Origin: CAIKOD01 sp035543455
GTDB lineage: Archaea; Halobacteriota; Methanomicrobia; Methanomicrobiales; Methanospirillaceae
Length of the DNA: 26,259 nt
Assembly: GCA_035543455.1 (NCBI GenBank)
Contig: DATKKE010000033.1
Location: 1-26,259 of the forward strand
Reading direction: 5' to 3'
The notes under the pieces were generated by a model. It saw nothing but the letters and a program-made list of their open reading frames with translations. It ran no database searches and was not told the DNA's origin. The stretch's first letter is position 1; the number at the start of each line of letters is the position of its first letter. Below, piece by piece: positions 1 through 7,542 of this stretch. A program made the position numbers and the translations under genes.

Positions 1-56
1 CCGCGACACCATTATCTCCCCGAATAACCGATTATTATAACGAAACGAGGTCCGTC

Positions 57-470
57 ATGACAGATCCATCACCGCGGATGAACATTATCATTAACGTATT
101 TTCCTACATCCCGCTCGTCATCTATTTCTTTGTCGCAATCATGCTCACTATTGTCGCCGTTGCATCGCTCTATGATTGTGCGTTGCTCATTGCAAAATTG
201 ATAGTTACCCAGGATTTTGCCAAAAATCTTTACCCGGTCATTACCTCCATACTTCTTACCATCACGATTATCGTCTTATTCGAAACGGTGACCGTGTATT
301 TCAGGACGAAACATGTCCCTGTGAGGGCCCTGCTCATCGCAGGCCTGACCGGCACGATACGGCAGGTCCTCATCATCAACTATTCACCGGTTGAAACAAC
401 ACAGCTGCTTGCAACGATAGGAATACTGGCAGTGTTGATCGCTGGTGTAGTCCTCATAAAGGAAGAATAA
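57..470 (+). CDS. PsiE-like integral membrane protein
   Basis: Small (137 aa) integral membrane protein with about four hydrophobic spans (near residues 14-36, 58-80, 88-105 and 112-133). The segment around 81-103 (FRTKHVPVRALLIAGLTG followed by TIRQVLI) resembles the conserved core of the phosphate-starvation-inducible PsiE family, whose biochemical role is not known. The ATG at 57 follows a GAGG ribosome-binding core at 47-50, and an AT-rich stretch (ATTATTATAA, 31-40) lies just before it. It is transcribed alone, away from the minus-strand genes that follow. The family assignment is from recalled sequence pattern only; a generic four-helix membrane protein is the alternative. Confidence 0.7.
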   Translation: MTDPSPRMNIIINVFSYIPLVIYFFVAIMLTIVAVASLYDCALLIAKLIVTQDFAKNLYPVITSILLTITIIVLFETVTVYFRTKHVPVRALLIAGLTGTIRQVLIINYSPVETTQLLATIGILAVLIAGVVLIKEE

Positions 471-538
471 ATTAATTCCAGATATTTTTCCCTTCTTTGA
501 AAAACAGTGATATCGATCTCAACAACCCGTTTACTTTT

Positions 539-979
539 TTACCTGGCCTGAAGTGAGGATTCTCTGCCATTATAAGGGTTCACCGTATTGAGCCAGGGAA
601 TTTTAGAGAGATGTTTGTCTTCGGTATAAATGGTACCAATTCCCTGTTCTTTCATGGTTGCAGCAAGGAGGGCATCCCAGAAATGTAATGAGTAGTCCCT
701 CTGGCACTCAAGTGCCGAAGATATCGTAAAAGCAGTATAGCCAATAACATTCCAGCCTTCAAATTGTTCGATATCAGAAATAAACCTGCTAAGAACCTTC
801 CAGGGGATCGGAACCGGTATTTTTTCATTTACGACAACCGAAAATTCTGCGAGATTCTGTACCGAAACGGAATAATTACATTCCGAATGAAAGCAGCGGG
901 AAATAAGATTCCTCGATATTTTTGATTTTCCAGGATTCCTTGCATCAAACAGGTAGCAAAAAATATTGGTATCGATCAA
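539..979 (-). CDS. vapC: PIN-domain protein, VapC-type toxin
   Basis: PIN-domain ribonuclease of the VapC toxin type (146 aa, usual family length 130-150). The four acidic residues expected to bind Mg2+ are visible: D3 in IDTN, E45 in NLAEF, D102 in HFWDALLAA and D121 in YTEDKHL. Known VapC toxins cleave tRNA or rRNA and are held inactive by VapB. The only start codon I find in this frame is TTG at 979; the frame is open upstream to a stop at 1016-1018 but has no ATG or GTG. A shortened vapB-like antitoxin frame lies immediately upstream and stops 29 bases before the TTG. Catalytic residues look intact, so the protein may be active if translated. Confidence 0.8.
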   Translation of the reverse strand: MIDTNIFCYLFDARNPGKSKISRNLISRCFHSECNYSVSVQNLAEFSVVVNEKIPVPIPWKVLSRFISDIEQFEGWNVIGYTAFTISSALECQRDYSLHFWDALLAATMKEQGIGTIYTEDKHLSKIPWLNTVNPYNGRESSLQAR

Positions 980-1008
980 TGGAGAGGATGACCCCGGAAT
1001 CTTGAGGG

Positions 1009-1203
1009 TTAGTTCTTATCGCGGTCATGCAACTCCTCTCTGCCTTTGTAATGCCAGGAACCGTAATCGACAGATGTTTCCATAAGTTGGAGTGCATCCT
1101 TCGCTATCTCTTCCTGGGTGATTTCCCTGATCCAGAGTTTCATTGCTTCGGTAGTCGCCTGGCCCAGGTACCCTTTCTTTTTACCGAGTTTTCTTCCGGA
1201 AAA
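1009..1203 (-). pseudogene. 5'-truncated VapB-type antitoxin
   Basis: A minus-strand frame open from a stop at 1204-1206 to TAA at 1009-1011. It reads SGRKLGKKKGYLGQATTEAM, then a helical stretch and YKGREELHDRDKN. The GRK.KGYLG..T.EA and REELHDR patterns are typical of archaeal VapB antitoxins partnered with PIN toxins. The only in-frame ATG is at 1143, which would give 44 aa and omit about 20 antitoxin-like codons; the N-terminal DNA-binding part is absent. The similarity ends where hemK ends (1208), so the 5' part was probably deleted when these sequences were joined. A 44-aa product that still binds the toxin is possible. Family call is by recalled pattern. Confidence 0.55.
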
Positions 1204-1207
1204 TTAC

Positions 1208-1813
1208 TTAGCCCCGATCCAGTGCCTCATCTTCATCCCCGGTCATACGGTAACACCGGAGAATGAGGAGATATTCGTCAAAAATCTTCCTTTTCGCAAT
1301 TATTCCCGCAGAAAAAGAATTCCCCTGGAACAGTTCAATAACCTCTTCAACGCCGGTCAGTGAAGATATCAACAACAATACCCTCCCGCCGGGTGCGAGA
1401 ATACGACCTACCCCTGTCACAAATTGTATTATCGTCGACCTACCGGCATGTCCGCCATCCAGGGCATATTCCAGCCAGTCGACTATTCGCTCGTCGTCCT
1501 GGGTGGGCAGATAGGGTGGGTTAAAAATAACAAGATCAAAGTGCCCGCAAATCCCGTCGAACATATCAGTCCTGATCACTTCAAGCCCTTTCTCTTTTGC
1601 CGCGAGGCAAGCATGGGGATTGATATCAGTAACAATCAGCGATGCATACCCGGTAAGGTGACTCCCGATATACCCGGTCCCGGTACCAATTTCAAGGACC
1701 CGATCCGCTGACCGTATCTCTTTTTGAGCAACTTCAACGAGAAGGTAGGTATCTGCCTCCGGTTGATAAATCTGGTCTGGATCATAGCGGCCGGAATCAG
1801 GAAATCGTTTCAT
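1208..1813 (-). CDS. hemK: HemK/PrmC-type (Mtq2-like) glutamine N5-methyltransferase
   Basis: SAM-dependent class I methyltransferase, 201 aa, of the HemK/PrmC/Mtq2 family, which methylates the glutamine of the GGQ motif in peptide-release factor (aRF1 in archaea, usually with a Trm112 partner). YQPEADTYLL at 16-25 is the Mtq2-type N-terminal signature, VLEIGTGTGYIG (39-50) is the SAM-binding loop, and NPPY (98-101) is the catalytic motif that holds the glutamine amide. The length fits the short archaeal/eukaryal form that lacks the bacterial N-terminal domain. ATG at 1813 is preceded by a TATA-like element near 1851-1862, so it has its own promoter about 300 bases after ksgA. The last ten residues (GDEDEALDRG) abut the antitoxin remnant and may be a junction-derived tail. 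Confidence 0.88.
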   Translation of the reverse strand: MKRFPDSGRYDPDQIYQPEADTYLLVEVAQKEIRSADRVLEIGTGTGYIGSHLTGYASLIVTDINPHACLAAKEKGLEVIRTDMFDGICGHFDLVIFNPPYLPTQDDERIVDWLEYALDGGHAGRSTIIQFVTGVGRILAPGGRVLLLISSLTGVEEVIELFQGNSFSAGIIAKRKIFDEYLLILRCYRMTGDEDEALDRG

Positions 1814-1850
1814 TGTAATTGTCTCACGATAAACAGATCATGTATTATTA

Positions 1851-1862
1851 TCGATATATTTT
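1851..1862 (-). promoter_or_regulatory. Putative TATA box for hemK
   Basis: On the minus strand this reads AAAATATATCGA, in an AT-rich patch inside an otherwise GC-rich gap, about 40 bases before the hemK ATG. It would place transcription start near 1830. The rest of the gap between hemK and ksgA (1863-2110) shows no gene, RNA or repeat that I can support. Confidence 0.45.
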
Positions 1863-2110
1863 GAATTTGAAAGATCTTTTCTGTCCGGCCCGACGGAGAT
1901 AGTTCCAGGCTCCCTGCGGGCGCCCCGGAAGTGGTTCGGTGAGTATCCCTGATGGTATCGATTGTTCATCAATCAATATCCGACAAAGTATAATGGTATA
2001 GAATTACGATTATTTGTTCTCCAAATTTCGAAAAACCATCTGACCAGCCTGCGGAGCGTTGCCAGGCATCGTTATCGTATCGCTTTTCTTCTCTGGTTAC
2101 GTATCCGGGT

Positions 2111-2929
2111 TCAGTCATCGGTAACAGAATGATCGGGAGACCCCGCATATCCGTGGTGATATCCCATCCCGACATTCGTGATCGTCGCAAAGTCCTCGAG
2201 GTACAACTCTTCAGGGCGGGATGACAATATCTCTTCGGGAAGCAGGCCAAGCACATAGCTCACAAATCCCTTGTCAAGTATCCCCGAAGATCCCTTGAGA
2301 GAGTTCCTCACCGTTTTCCGCCGGTGCGAGAAGAGGGCCCTGACGATATCGGCATAGAGTTTCCGGTCGCCGATCTCGAATATCGGCCCTCTCGGCATGA
2401 TTTTCACAACCATGGACCTCACCTGCGGTTTTGGGGAGAAGCAGTTCGGGGACAACTCGAAACACTTCTCCACGCAGGCATAGGTCTGGACCATCACCGA
2501 GAGCCTCCCGCAGCCGGGGGTGCCGACCGGCGCAAGCATCCGGTGGGCAAACTCGCTCTGGTACATCAGGACGGCGGTCTCAAAACCCCTATCAAGGAGC
2601 CTGAATGTGATTTTGGAAGAGGCTGAATAGGGAAGATTTGAGACAACAATATCAAATTCCGGAAGTTCACACTTTGTCGCATCGCCCTGGATCAATTCCA
2701 GCCGGCGATGAGAAATATCATCCACAAAGTCCTCTTCCAGGTCAGAAAAGAGGTCATGATCAATTTCAACGGCACGGACATGGGCCCCCCTCGCAAGAAG
2801 GGCTCGGGTAAGTATCCCCCTGCCCGGCCCGATCTCAAGGACGAGACGATCTTTAACATCAACGAGACCTGCAATCCGCCGGACAGCATTCTCGTCGACA
2901 AGGAAGTGCTGGTCTTTCGGGGCCTTCAT
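2111..2929 (-). CDS. ksgA: 16S rRNA dimethyladenosine transferase (KsgA/Dim1)
   Basis: Dimethylates two adjacent adenines in the 3'-terminal hairpin of 16S rRNA and acts as a late small-subunit assembly checkpoint. The 272-aa product shows the family landmarks: DQHFLVD near the start (6-12), SAM-binding LEIGPGRGILT (31-41), acidic VEID (54-57), and the catalytic NLPY motif (98-101). Length is normal for archaeal Dim1, with about 18 extra weakly conserved residues (after ITNVG) at the C-terminus. The ATG overlaps the stop of the DUF655 gene by four bases (ATGA), indicating translational coupling in the pus10-rpl21e-rpoF-DUF655-ksgA operon. Confidence 0.95.
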   Translation of the reverse strand: MKAPKDQHFLVDENAVRRIAGLVDVKDRLVLEIGPGRGILTRALLARGAHVRAVEIDHDLFSDLEEDFVDDISHRRLELIQGDATKCELPEFDIVVSNLPYSASSKITFRLLDRGFETAVLMYQSEFAHRMLAPVGTPGCGRLSVMVQTYACVEKCFELSPNCFSPKPQVRSMVVKIMPRGPIFEIGDRKLYADIVRALFSHRRKTVRNSLKGSSGILDKGFVSYVLGLLPEEILSSRPEELYLEDFATITNVGMGYHHGYAGSPDHSVTDD

Positions 2930-3486
2930 TTCGAGGTGAACACGTGGTACTTGACGTCGGGGTCCTGGAGTTCTTCCATGATCCGGCTGATAATCATCTT
3001 TTCCGGGTGGGGGATGGACTTAATCCGTGCACTGATATCGGAGAAACTCTCGAACGGCTTTTTCGCCCGTTCTTCGAGAATTTCCCACATCAGTTTCTTC
3101 CCAATCCCCGGGAGGAGATGGAGCATATGGAGCTTGGGGCTGATCGAGATCGATTTGTTGAAAAAATCAACGTATTCCTTCTCATGCTCTTGTACGAGCT
3201 GCTCGACGACGAACGGCAGTTCCAGTTTCGCGGTCTGGGTCAGCTCGTCATAACCGATCCTGCGCTTTACGCGTTCGATCTTTTCCCGTTCCCCATCGCC
3301 GATATAGACTTTGTCGTGGATCTGGATCTCAATTTTTTTCGGGACGAGTTCGAGGAGCTTGAACTGCTCAATTCCTATTGCCTGGATGACCGGTTCACGT
3401 TTAAAAACAGGACGCGGGTCGTCAGGATGACCTTTCTGGAGGACATCGAGTACTATTGCATTGATCTCCTTCTTGTCAGCCTTCAT
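2926..3486 (-). CDS. DUF655 family, helix-hairpin-helix nucleic-acid-binding protein
   Basis: A 186-aa archaeal protein of the DUF655 family. It begins with the usual AIVLDVLQKGHPDDPRP region and carries a helix-hairpin-helix-like segment near residues 120-150 (LHLLPGIGKKLMWEILEER), a fold that commonly contacts nucleic acid backbone. No catalytic function is established for the family; conservation between rpoF and ksgA suggests a role in RNA metabolism or ribosome assembly. ATG at 3486 is preceded closely by GGTGA. It starts 10 bases after rpoF and its end overlaps the ksgA start. Confidence 0.88.
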   Translation of the reverse strand: MKADKKEINAIVLDVLQKGHPDDPRPVFKREPVIQAIGIEQFKLLELVPKKIEIQIHDKVYIGDGEREKIERVKRRIGYDELTQTAKLELPFVVEQLVQEHEKEYVDFFNKSISISPKLHMLHLLPGIGKKLMWEILEERAKKPFESFSDISARIKSIPHPEKMIISRIMEELQDPDVKYHVFTSK

Positions 3487-3496
3487 GGGTCACCGA

Positions 3497-3847
3497 TCAG
3501 AAATGGGTTTTTACCAGGTTTATGATTGCGTCCAGTTCTTCGCCTGATAAGGTATACTTTTCTTTCGCATAGACCGCACGGAGCTCGTCCCGCGTCCGTG
3601 GCATCACGTTTGCGATGCGGAATGCGATATCAGGTTTCATTTTATCGAGGTTCAGGAGTGCATTCACGAGGTCCCGGGACTTTTCGGGACTGGTCTTTGC
3701 AAGGTTATTGGCATGCTCGATACTCTTCCTGAGTTCGTAGGGCATCTCCTTACCACTTTCGATACGCTGGGCCTCCGTCGCCTGCAACTGCTCACGGAGT
3801 TCAGATAAGGTGATCCGCTCTTCAGAAAGAACTGCTTTGACTTTCAT
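3497..3847 (-). CDS. rpoF: DNA-directed RNA polymerase subunit F (Rpb4-like)
   Basis: Rpo4/RpoF, the archaeal counterpart of eukaryotic Rpb4, which pairs with Rpo7 to form the RNA polymerase stalk. The 116-aa product matches the family in length and in features such as ITLSELREQL near residue 12, the helical SPEKSRDLVNALLNLDKM and MPRTRDELRAVYAKEKYTLSGEELDAI at the C-terminus (here split by eye). ATG at 3847 follows an AGGTAA ribosome-binding core. Placement between rpl21e and the DUF655 gene is the standard archaeal order, which supports the call. Confidence 0.93.
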   Translation of the reverse strand: MKVKAVLSEERITLSELREQLQATEAQRIESGKEMPYELRKSIEHANNLAKTSPEKSRDLVNALLNLDKMKPDIAFRIANVMPRTRDELRAVYAKEKYTLSGEELDAIINLVKTHF

Positions 3848-3867
3848 GCCGTTACCTGAAGGTTTAT

Positions 3868-4158
3868 TTATCTCTGTGCTTTTAGATGTTGCGATCGCGC
3901 AATTACGACTTTATCCGCATTCCCGTCACGGATCTCAAGTACCCAGGCACGCCCGCGCTTCTCAAGAACTGTCCCGGTCTTGCCGTGGAACCTGCGGTGG
4001 GGCATGCCCTTCTGGACACTCGGGTTGCATACGATATGGACTTTTTCCCCGATTGCAAACTGCTGGATAACCGATGTTACCGGGGAGATCCCCCGCTCCC
4101 TGAGGGCCTTCTTCAGTTTATAACGTGTTTTCTTGCGCGGACCGTTATGATGTGCCAT
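3868..4158 (-). CDS. rpl21e: 50S ribosomal protein L21e
   Basis: Archaeal/eukaryotic large-subunit protein L21e, 96 aa, highly basic. The N-terminus (MAHHNGPRKKTRYKLKKALR) and the SH3-like core with FHGKTGTVLEKRGRAWVLEI are diagnostic. ATG at 4158 lies 10 bases after the pus10 stop, and rpoF follows 20 bases downstream, so it is cotranscribed with both. Length is normal for the family. Confidence 0.96.
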   Translation of the reverse strand: MAHHNGPRKKTRYKLKKALRERGISPVTSVIQQFAIGEKVHIVCNPSVQKGMPHRRFHGKTGTVLEKRGRAWVLEIRDGNADKVVIARSQHLKAQR

Positions 4159-4168
4159 AATTAATCGT

Positions 4169-5431
4169 TCACTCCTGTTCTGCTCCTTCGACCTGTATTA
4201 CGTCGAGCCGTTCGACGCGTGCAGGCATGCCGAGGACCTCGGTCAGGCTCGGGTGCGTTCGCCCGTTATCGCCGGATATCAGCTCTTTAATGTAAAGGCC
4301 CGCTTCCCCGGTCACTTCAACGAGGAACCGCCCATCCTCTTCACCGATGTAGCCAATATCGAGGACACGACGTTTTCGTATCTTATCGGCCCTACGGTGT
4401 GCAACCCGTTCCGGGGTGCGCTGATCTATTATCGCTCCCGAAAGAGTGGAAATCGCCAAACACAGCTTTTCCAGAGGTACGGGGCCATCCACCCCGACCA
4501 GGATCCTGTATTTTTTATGCGCTTTGTTCGTTTTAATGGTTTCCACATCCTCGTGGCCACACCAGCGCGATAATTTGACAGAAACCCGGCCTTCTGCCGA
4601 TGTGTTGATCAGGGTCTCAAGTTCATCGAGGTCCATCGATCGTTTATGGGGAGCGACAATTTCCAGGACGAACGGCCTGCCCGTTCCGAGCATCCGGGCA
4701 TCGATATCCTCGCGACCCGCCCCGTGAAGGACGGCATTTTCCCCGCCGAGTGCCCCGGCAGCGGGCCGCCCGATTAATTCCTCGACCGAATCCTGGTACA
4801 TTTTTCCCGTAAAATTGCACCGCTCACATCCCGCCCCGTGGCATGCCCTGCAGTGCCAGTGGGTCTGAGGAATCCCCCGTTCATATTTCATGTACCTTCC
4901 GCTAACGAAGACCGGGTTGACCTGGATTTCCACGTTATCCCCGGCAAGGTCGAGGATAATAACAATCTCGGGGTTTACCAGGTCAGCATTTTTCCCGCTC
5001 TTCATCCCGATCGCTTTCCCGACTTCCCGGTTCATCTCGGATTTCAGGGGTTCGGGATCGGAAAGCCCGAGGTCGCTCCAGACCATCTCCTCGCTTTCCG
5101 CGATGAGGGGGGGTACCCGGGTACCGACAAGGAACGTCGAGAATTCAATCCCTTCGAGCGCACTGACTGCCCGGTCTGCCCACCTGCCGATAGTGTCGAA
5201 TGCATTGTTACACACCCAGCACATGCCTTCAGGTTCCTTAAAGGGGAGATTTTCCGATATCAGGTAAGCAATCCGCAATGATCTCCCCCGTGCATCGTTC
5301 GGCAACCCAAAGGACCGTTTCCCGAAGAACCGGCCGAGACAATGATCGCAGATCTCACCGTAGGTGAGTATTGATCCAACAATTTTGAGGAGTTCCGGTT
5401 CCGGTTGTTTTTCCGTTCCTGTGTTATCCAT
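4169..5431 (-). CDS. pus10: tRNA pseudouridine synthase Pus10
   Basis: Makes pseudouridine at position 54 (and often 55) of the tRNA T-loop in archaea. The 420-aa product has an N-terminal zinc-binding CDHC...CWVC set (C28, C31, C71, C74) in the THUMP-type accessory region, a second cysteine cluster CRACHGAGCERC (194-205), and the catalytic signature GREDIDARMLGTGRPF (239-254); by analogy with TruA-type enzymes D242 is the likely catalytic aspartate. It heads the rpl21e-rpoF-DUF655-ksgA transcript. A TATA-like ATTATAATA at 5494-5502 may drive it. The gene upstream, trmY, methylates the base Pus10 makes. Confidence 0.94.
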   Translation of the reverse strand: MDNTGTEKQPEPELLKIVGSILTYGEICDHCLGRFFGKRSFGLPNDARGRSLRIAYLISENLPFKEPEGMCWVCNNAFDTIGRWADRAVSALEGIEFSTFLVGTRVPPLIAESEEMVWSDLGLSDPEPLKSEMNREVGKAIGMKSGKNADLVNPEIVIILDLAGDNVEIQVNPVFVSGRYMKYERGIPQTHWHCRACHGAGCERCNFTGKMYQDSVEELIGRPAAGALGGENAVLHGAGREDIDARMLGTGRPFVLEIVAPHKRSMDLDELETLINTSAEGRVSVKLSRWCGHEDVETIKTNKAHKKYRILVGVDGPVPLEKLCLAISTLSGAIIDQRTPERVAHRRADKIRKRRVLDIGYIGEEDGRFLVEVTGEAGLYIKELISGDNGRTHPSLTEVLGMPARVERLDVIQVEGAEQE

Positions 5432-5517
5432 GTATTGTTTCCCGGAGTATGCCTGATCACGATCTGAATTTCTCTAAACTATCTGAACACCCGGTATTAT
5501 AATGTCGTGGATCCGGG

Positions 5518-5546
5518 GTTAATGAAATAATTCGATCTCGTATAGT
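5518..5546. repeat. 29-base direct repeat, copy 1
   Basis: A 29-base stretch beginning GTTAATGAAATAATTCG and ending ATCTCGTATAGT, repeated exactly at 5592-5620. Similarity continues weakly past the end as a C-rich then G-rich run (CCCCCGGGG here, CCCCGGG in copy 2). It lies in the 209-base gap between trmY (ends 5641) and pus10 (starts 5431). It is not an obvious inverted repeat and does not look coding. Confidence 0.85.
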
Positions 5547-5591
5547 ACCCCCGGGGAGGTCACAAAGGCCGAAAGGGATGGAGGAAAACCA

Positions 5592-5620
5592 GTTAATGAA
5601 ATAATTCGATCTCGTATAGT
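5592..5620. repeat. 29-base direct repeat, copy 2
   Basis: Identical over 29 bases to 5518-5546, with 45 bases between the copies. This copy begins 20 bases downstream of the trmY stop when read along the minus strand. The two copies could be paired protein-binding sites, or the trace of a local duplication. Confidence 0.85.
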
Positions 5621-5640
5621 TCCCCGGGTTCTCTGCCAGG

Positions 5641-6219
5641 CTACTCAATCCCGGCCATCCTTCGATCAATGCAATTCAGCACGACCGTAATAGTATGATC
5701 TGCATGGAGTACCCGCGGTCCCACGGAGTATTTTGGCAGGCATTTCATCAGTTCCTGCTCATCCGCGGTAAAGTCCATGTGATCGGAGAGAATGAACGCA
5801 CCGGGCAGGTCTTTGGCTGCGGCAATATCCATGCCCCCTTCGTCCAGCACCGAAAATTCATATTCACGGAGCAGGCGATCCAGACCTCCGCGTCTGACAA
5901 ATACCCCTTTTGTCGATTCCCTGAATTCCTCGCCGGCCGGGATCTCCAGCGCCTTCCTGATGAGGGAGCCTGCACTCCGCTCATCCGGGTTTAAGTACCT
6001 GACCTTTTCCCCGGAAATCATCACGGTTTTCGGGGCGTCCGTACCGCCAAGGAGGACTGCATAAACCGTTACGTCCCGCCTGAGGTCATGGGACAGAAAA
6101 AGAGACGTGTTGACACAACGGCACAGGACGTCCAGCCGGCCGGCACCGCCGGGCATGTCATTGAGGGTAAAATCCCCGGTGGTCTTTGCGACGTGCCCGA
6201 TTACGGCAAAAACAGTCAT
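5641..6219 (-). CDS. trmY: tRNA (pseudouridine-54-N1)-methyltransferase TrmY
   Basis: SPOUT-class (knotted) methyltransferase that converts pseudouridine-54 of archaeal tRNA to N1-methylpseudouridine, the archaeal substitute for ribothymidine. The 192-aa product matches the family in length and in FAVIGHVAKTTGDFTLNDMP at the start, AVLLGGTDAPKTV, GEKVRYLNPDERSAGSLIRKA and the C-terminal LHADHTITVVLNCIDRR region that contributes to the SAM pocket. ATG at 6219 lies six bases after the srp54 stop, making it the last gene of the long run that begins at rps19e. pus10, which makes its substrate, is the next gene. Confidence 0.93.
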   Translation of the reverse strand: MTVFAVIGHVAKTTGDFTLNDMPGGAGRLDVLCRCVNTSLFLSHDLRRDVTVYAVLLGGTDAPKTVMISGEKVRYLNPDERSAGSLIRKALEIPAGEEFRESTKGVFVRRGGLDRLLREYEFSVLDEGGMDIAAAKDLPGAFILSDHMDFTADEQELMKCLPKYSVGPRVLHADHTITVVLNCIDRRMAGIE

Positions 6220-6225
6220 CCCTGA

Positions 6226-7542
6226 CTACCCGCCGAACCGTTTCATCATCCGCTGGAGGTCGAATTTTCCTCCCCCTCCCCTGACGCCCTTCAGTGCACG
6301 CTTCATCGTCTTATAATATTTGAGAAGCTCACGGACCTCCTCTGGTTTCGCCCCCGCTCCATGGGAAATCCTCTGGATCCTCGACGAGCTGAGGAGCGCA
6401 GGATCATCGAGCTCGGCGCTGGTCATCGAATCCATGATGATGCGGTACCGGGTCATCTTCACGCTGGTGACGTCCAGCACCCCTTCGGGGAGCTGCATGT
6501 TCCCCATGGGAAGCATGCTCATGATCTGTTTGAGCGGGCCCATTTTATTCAGCGATTCGAGCTGCTTGTACATGTCCCTCAGCGTGAATTTGCCCCTCAT
6601 CATCGCATTGACGTCGAAGTCGCCCGAGGCAATCGTCTCCTCGGCTTTTTCAACGAGGGCCTTTAAGTCACCCATGCCGAGAAGCCGGGAAATGAACCCG
6701 TCCGGATCAAACCGTTCAAGGTCATCGATGGTTTCCCCGCTTCCGATGAAAACGATCCCGCTCTGTGTCTCGGAAACAGCGGACAGCGCACCGCCACCCT
6801 TTGCCGTCCCGTCCATCTTGGTGATGATGACACCGTCGATATTGATCGCCTCGTGGAACCTGCGGGCCTGCTCGCTCGCCTGCTGACCCAGTGCGGCATC
6901 GATCACGAGCCAGCGGTGCGTCGCCTTCGCAATCGTATTAATCTCGATAATTTCCTGGATAAGGTCGTTTTCGAGTGCATGGCGGCCCTGGGTATCGATA
7001 ATGATCACCTCGACATGGGACAGGGCGGGCAGGCCCTCGCGGACTATTTTCAGGGCATCCTTCTCCTTCGGGTTCCCGATACAGGGAATGTTGATCTTTG
7101 CGCAGAGCGTGGAGAGCTGTTCGTAGGCACCCGGACGGAAGGTATCGCCGCAGATCACCCCGACACGAAGACCTTTGCGCTGGAAATACCGCGCGAGTTT
7201 TGCCGTCGTGGTTGTTTTGCCGCTTCCCTGGAGCCCTGCCATCAGGATTGTCTGGGAACCGAGCGTGACATCGGTCCCCTTTCCCATCAGTTTTACCAGT
7301 TCCTGGTAGACAATCCTGAGCACGTGCTCGCGGACTGCCATTCCTTTCGGGAGCTCCTCATCCAGGGACCGTGTCTTGATGGCGTTAGAGAGGTTCATCA
7401 CCAGCTTGACATTGACATCGGACTGGAGAAGGGCCCGCTGGAGATCTTTGACGAGGTCGTCCACCGCGGCCCGGTCGACCACGCTTCTCCCGGCAAGCTT
7501 CTTCATCGCGTCCTTTAGTGAACTTCCCAGCTTGTCGAGCAT
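6226..7542 (-). CDS. srp54: Signal recognition particle 54 kDa protein (SRP54/Ffh)
   Basis: GTPase that binds signal sequences on nascent chains together with 7S RNA and delivers ribosomes to the FtsY receptor. The 438-aa product has the N-terminal four-helix domain (1-85), the G domain with GLQGSGKT (103-110), DTFRPGAYEQL (133-143), DTQGR (183-187) and TKMDGTAKGGGALS (241-254), and the methionine-rich M domain (about 300-438) with IQRISHGAGAKPEEV. Archaeal SRP54 is usually a little longer (about 440-450). The G3 motif is DTQGR where most SRP GTPases have DTAGR. Its start overlaps the ftsY stop (TGATG), coupling receptor and ligand. Confidence 0.97.
   Translation of the reverse strand: MLDKLGSSLKDAMKKLAGRSVVDRAAVDDLVKDLQRALLQSDVNVKLVMNLSNAIKTRSLDEELPKGMAVREHVLRIVYQELVKLMGKGTDVTLGSQTILMAGLQGSGKTTTTAKLARYFQRKGLRVGVICGDTFRPGAYEQLSTLCAKINIPCIGNPKEKDALKIVREGLPALSHVEVIIIDTQGRHALENDLIQEIIEINTIAKATHRWLVIDAALGQQASEQARRFHEAINIDGVIITKMDGTAKGGGALSAVSETQSGIVFIGSGETIDDLERFDPDGFISRLLGMGDLKALVEKAEETIASGDFDVNAMMRGKFTLRDMYKQLESLNKMGPLKQIMSMLPMGNMQLPEGVLDVTSVKMTRYRIIMDSMTSAELDDPALLSSSRIQRISHGAGAKPEEVRELLKYYKTMKRALKGVRGGGGKFDLQRMMKRFGG

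Noticed and set aside
1969..2110. Minus-strand frame running past the end of ksgA
   Set aside because: It begins inside ksgA in another frame and has no domain features or ribosome-binding site.
2944..3525. 193-aa plus-strand open frame antisense to the DUF655 gene
   Set aside because: It mirrors the real gene's codon pattern on the opposite strand and shows no family resemblance or start signals.
5518..5620. Possible two-repeat CRISPR array
   Set aside because: Only two copies, a 45-base spacer, no partial palindrome in the repeat and no cas genes nearby.
6853..7518. 221-aa plus-strand open frame antisense to srp54
   Set aside because: A shadow of the highly conserved srp54 gene caused by GC-rich codon use.
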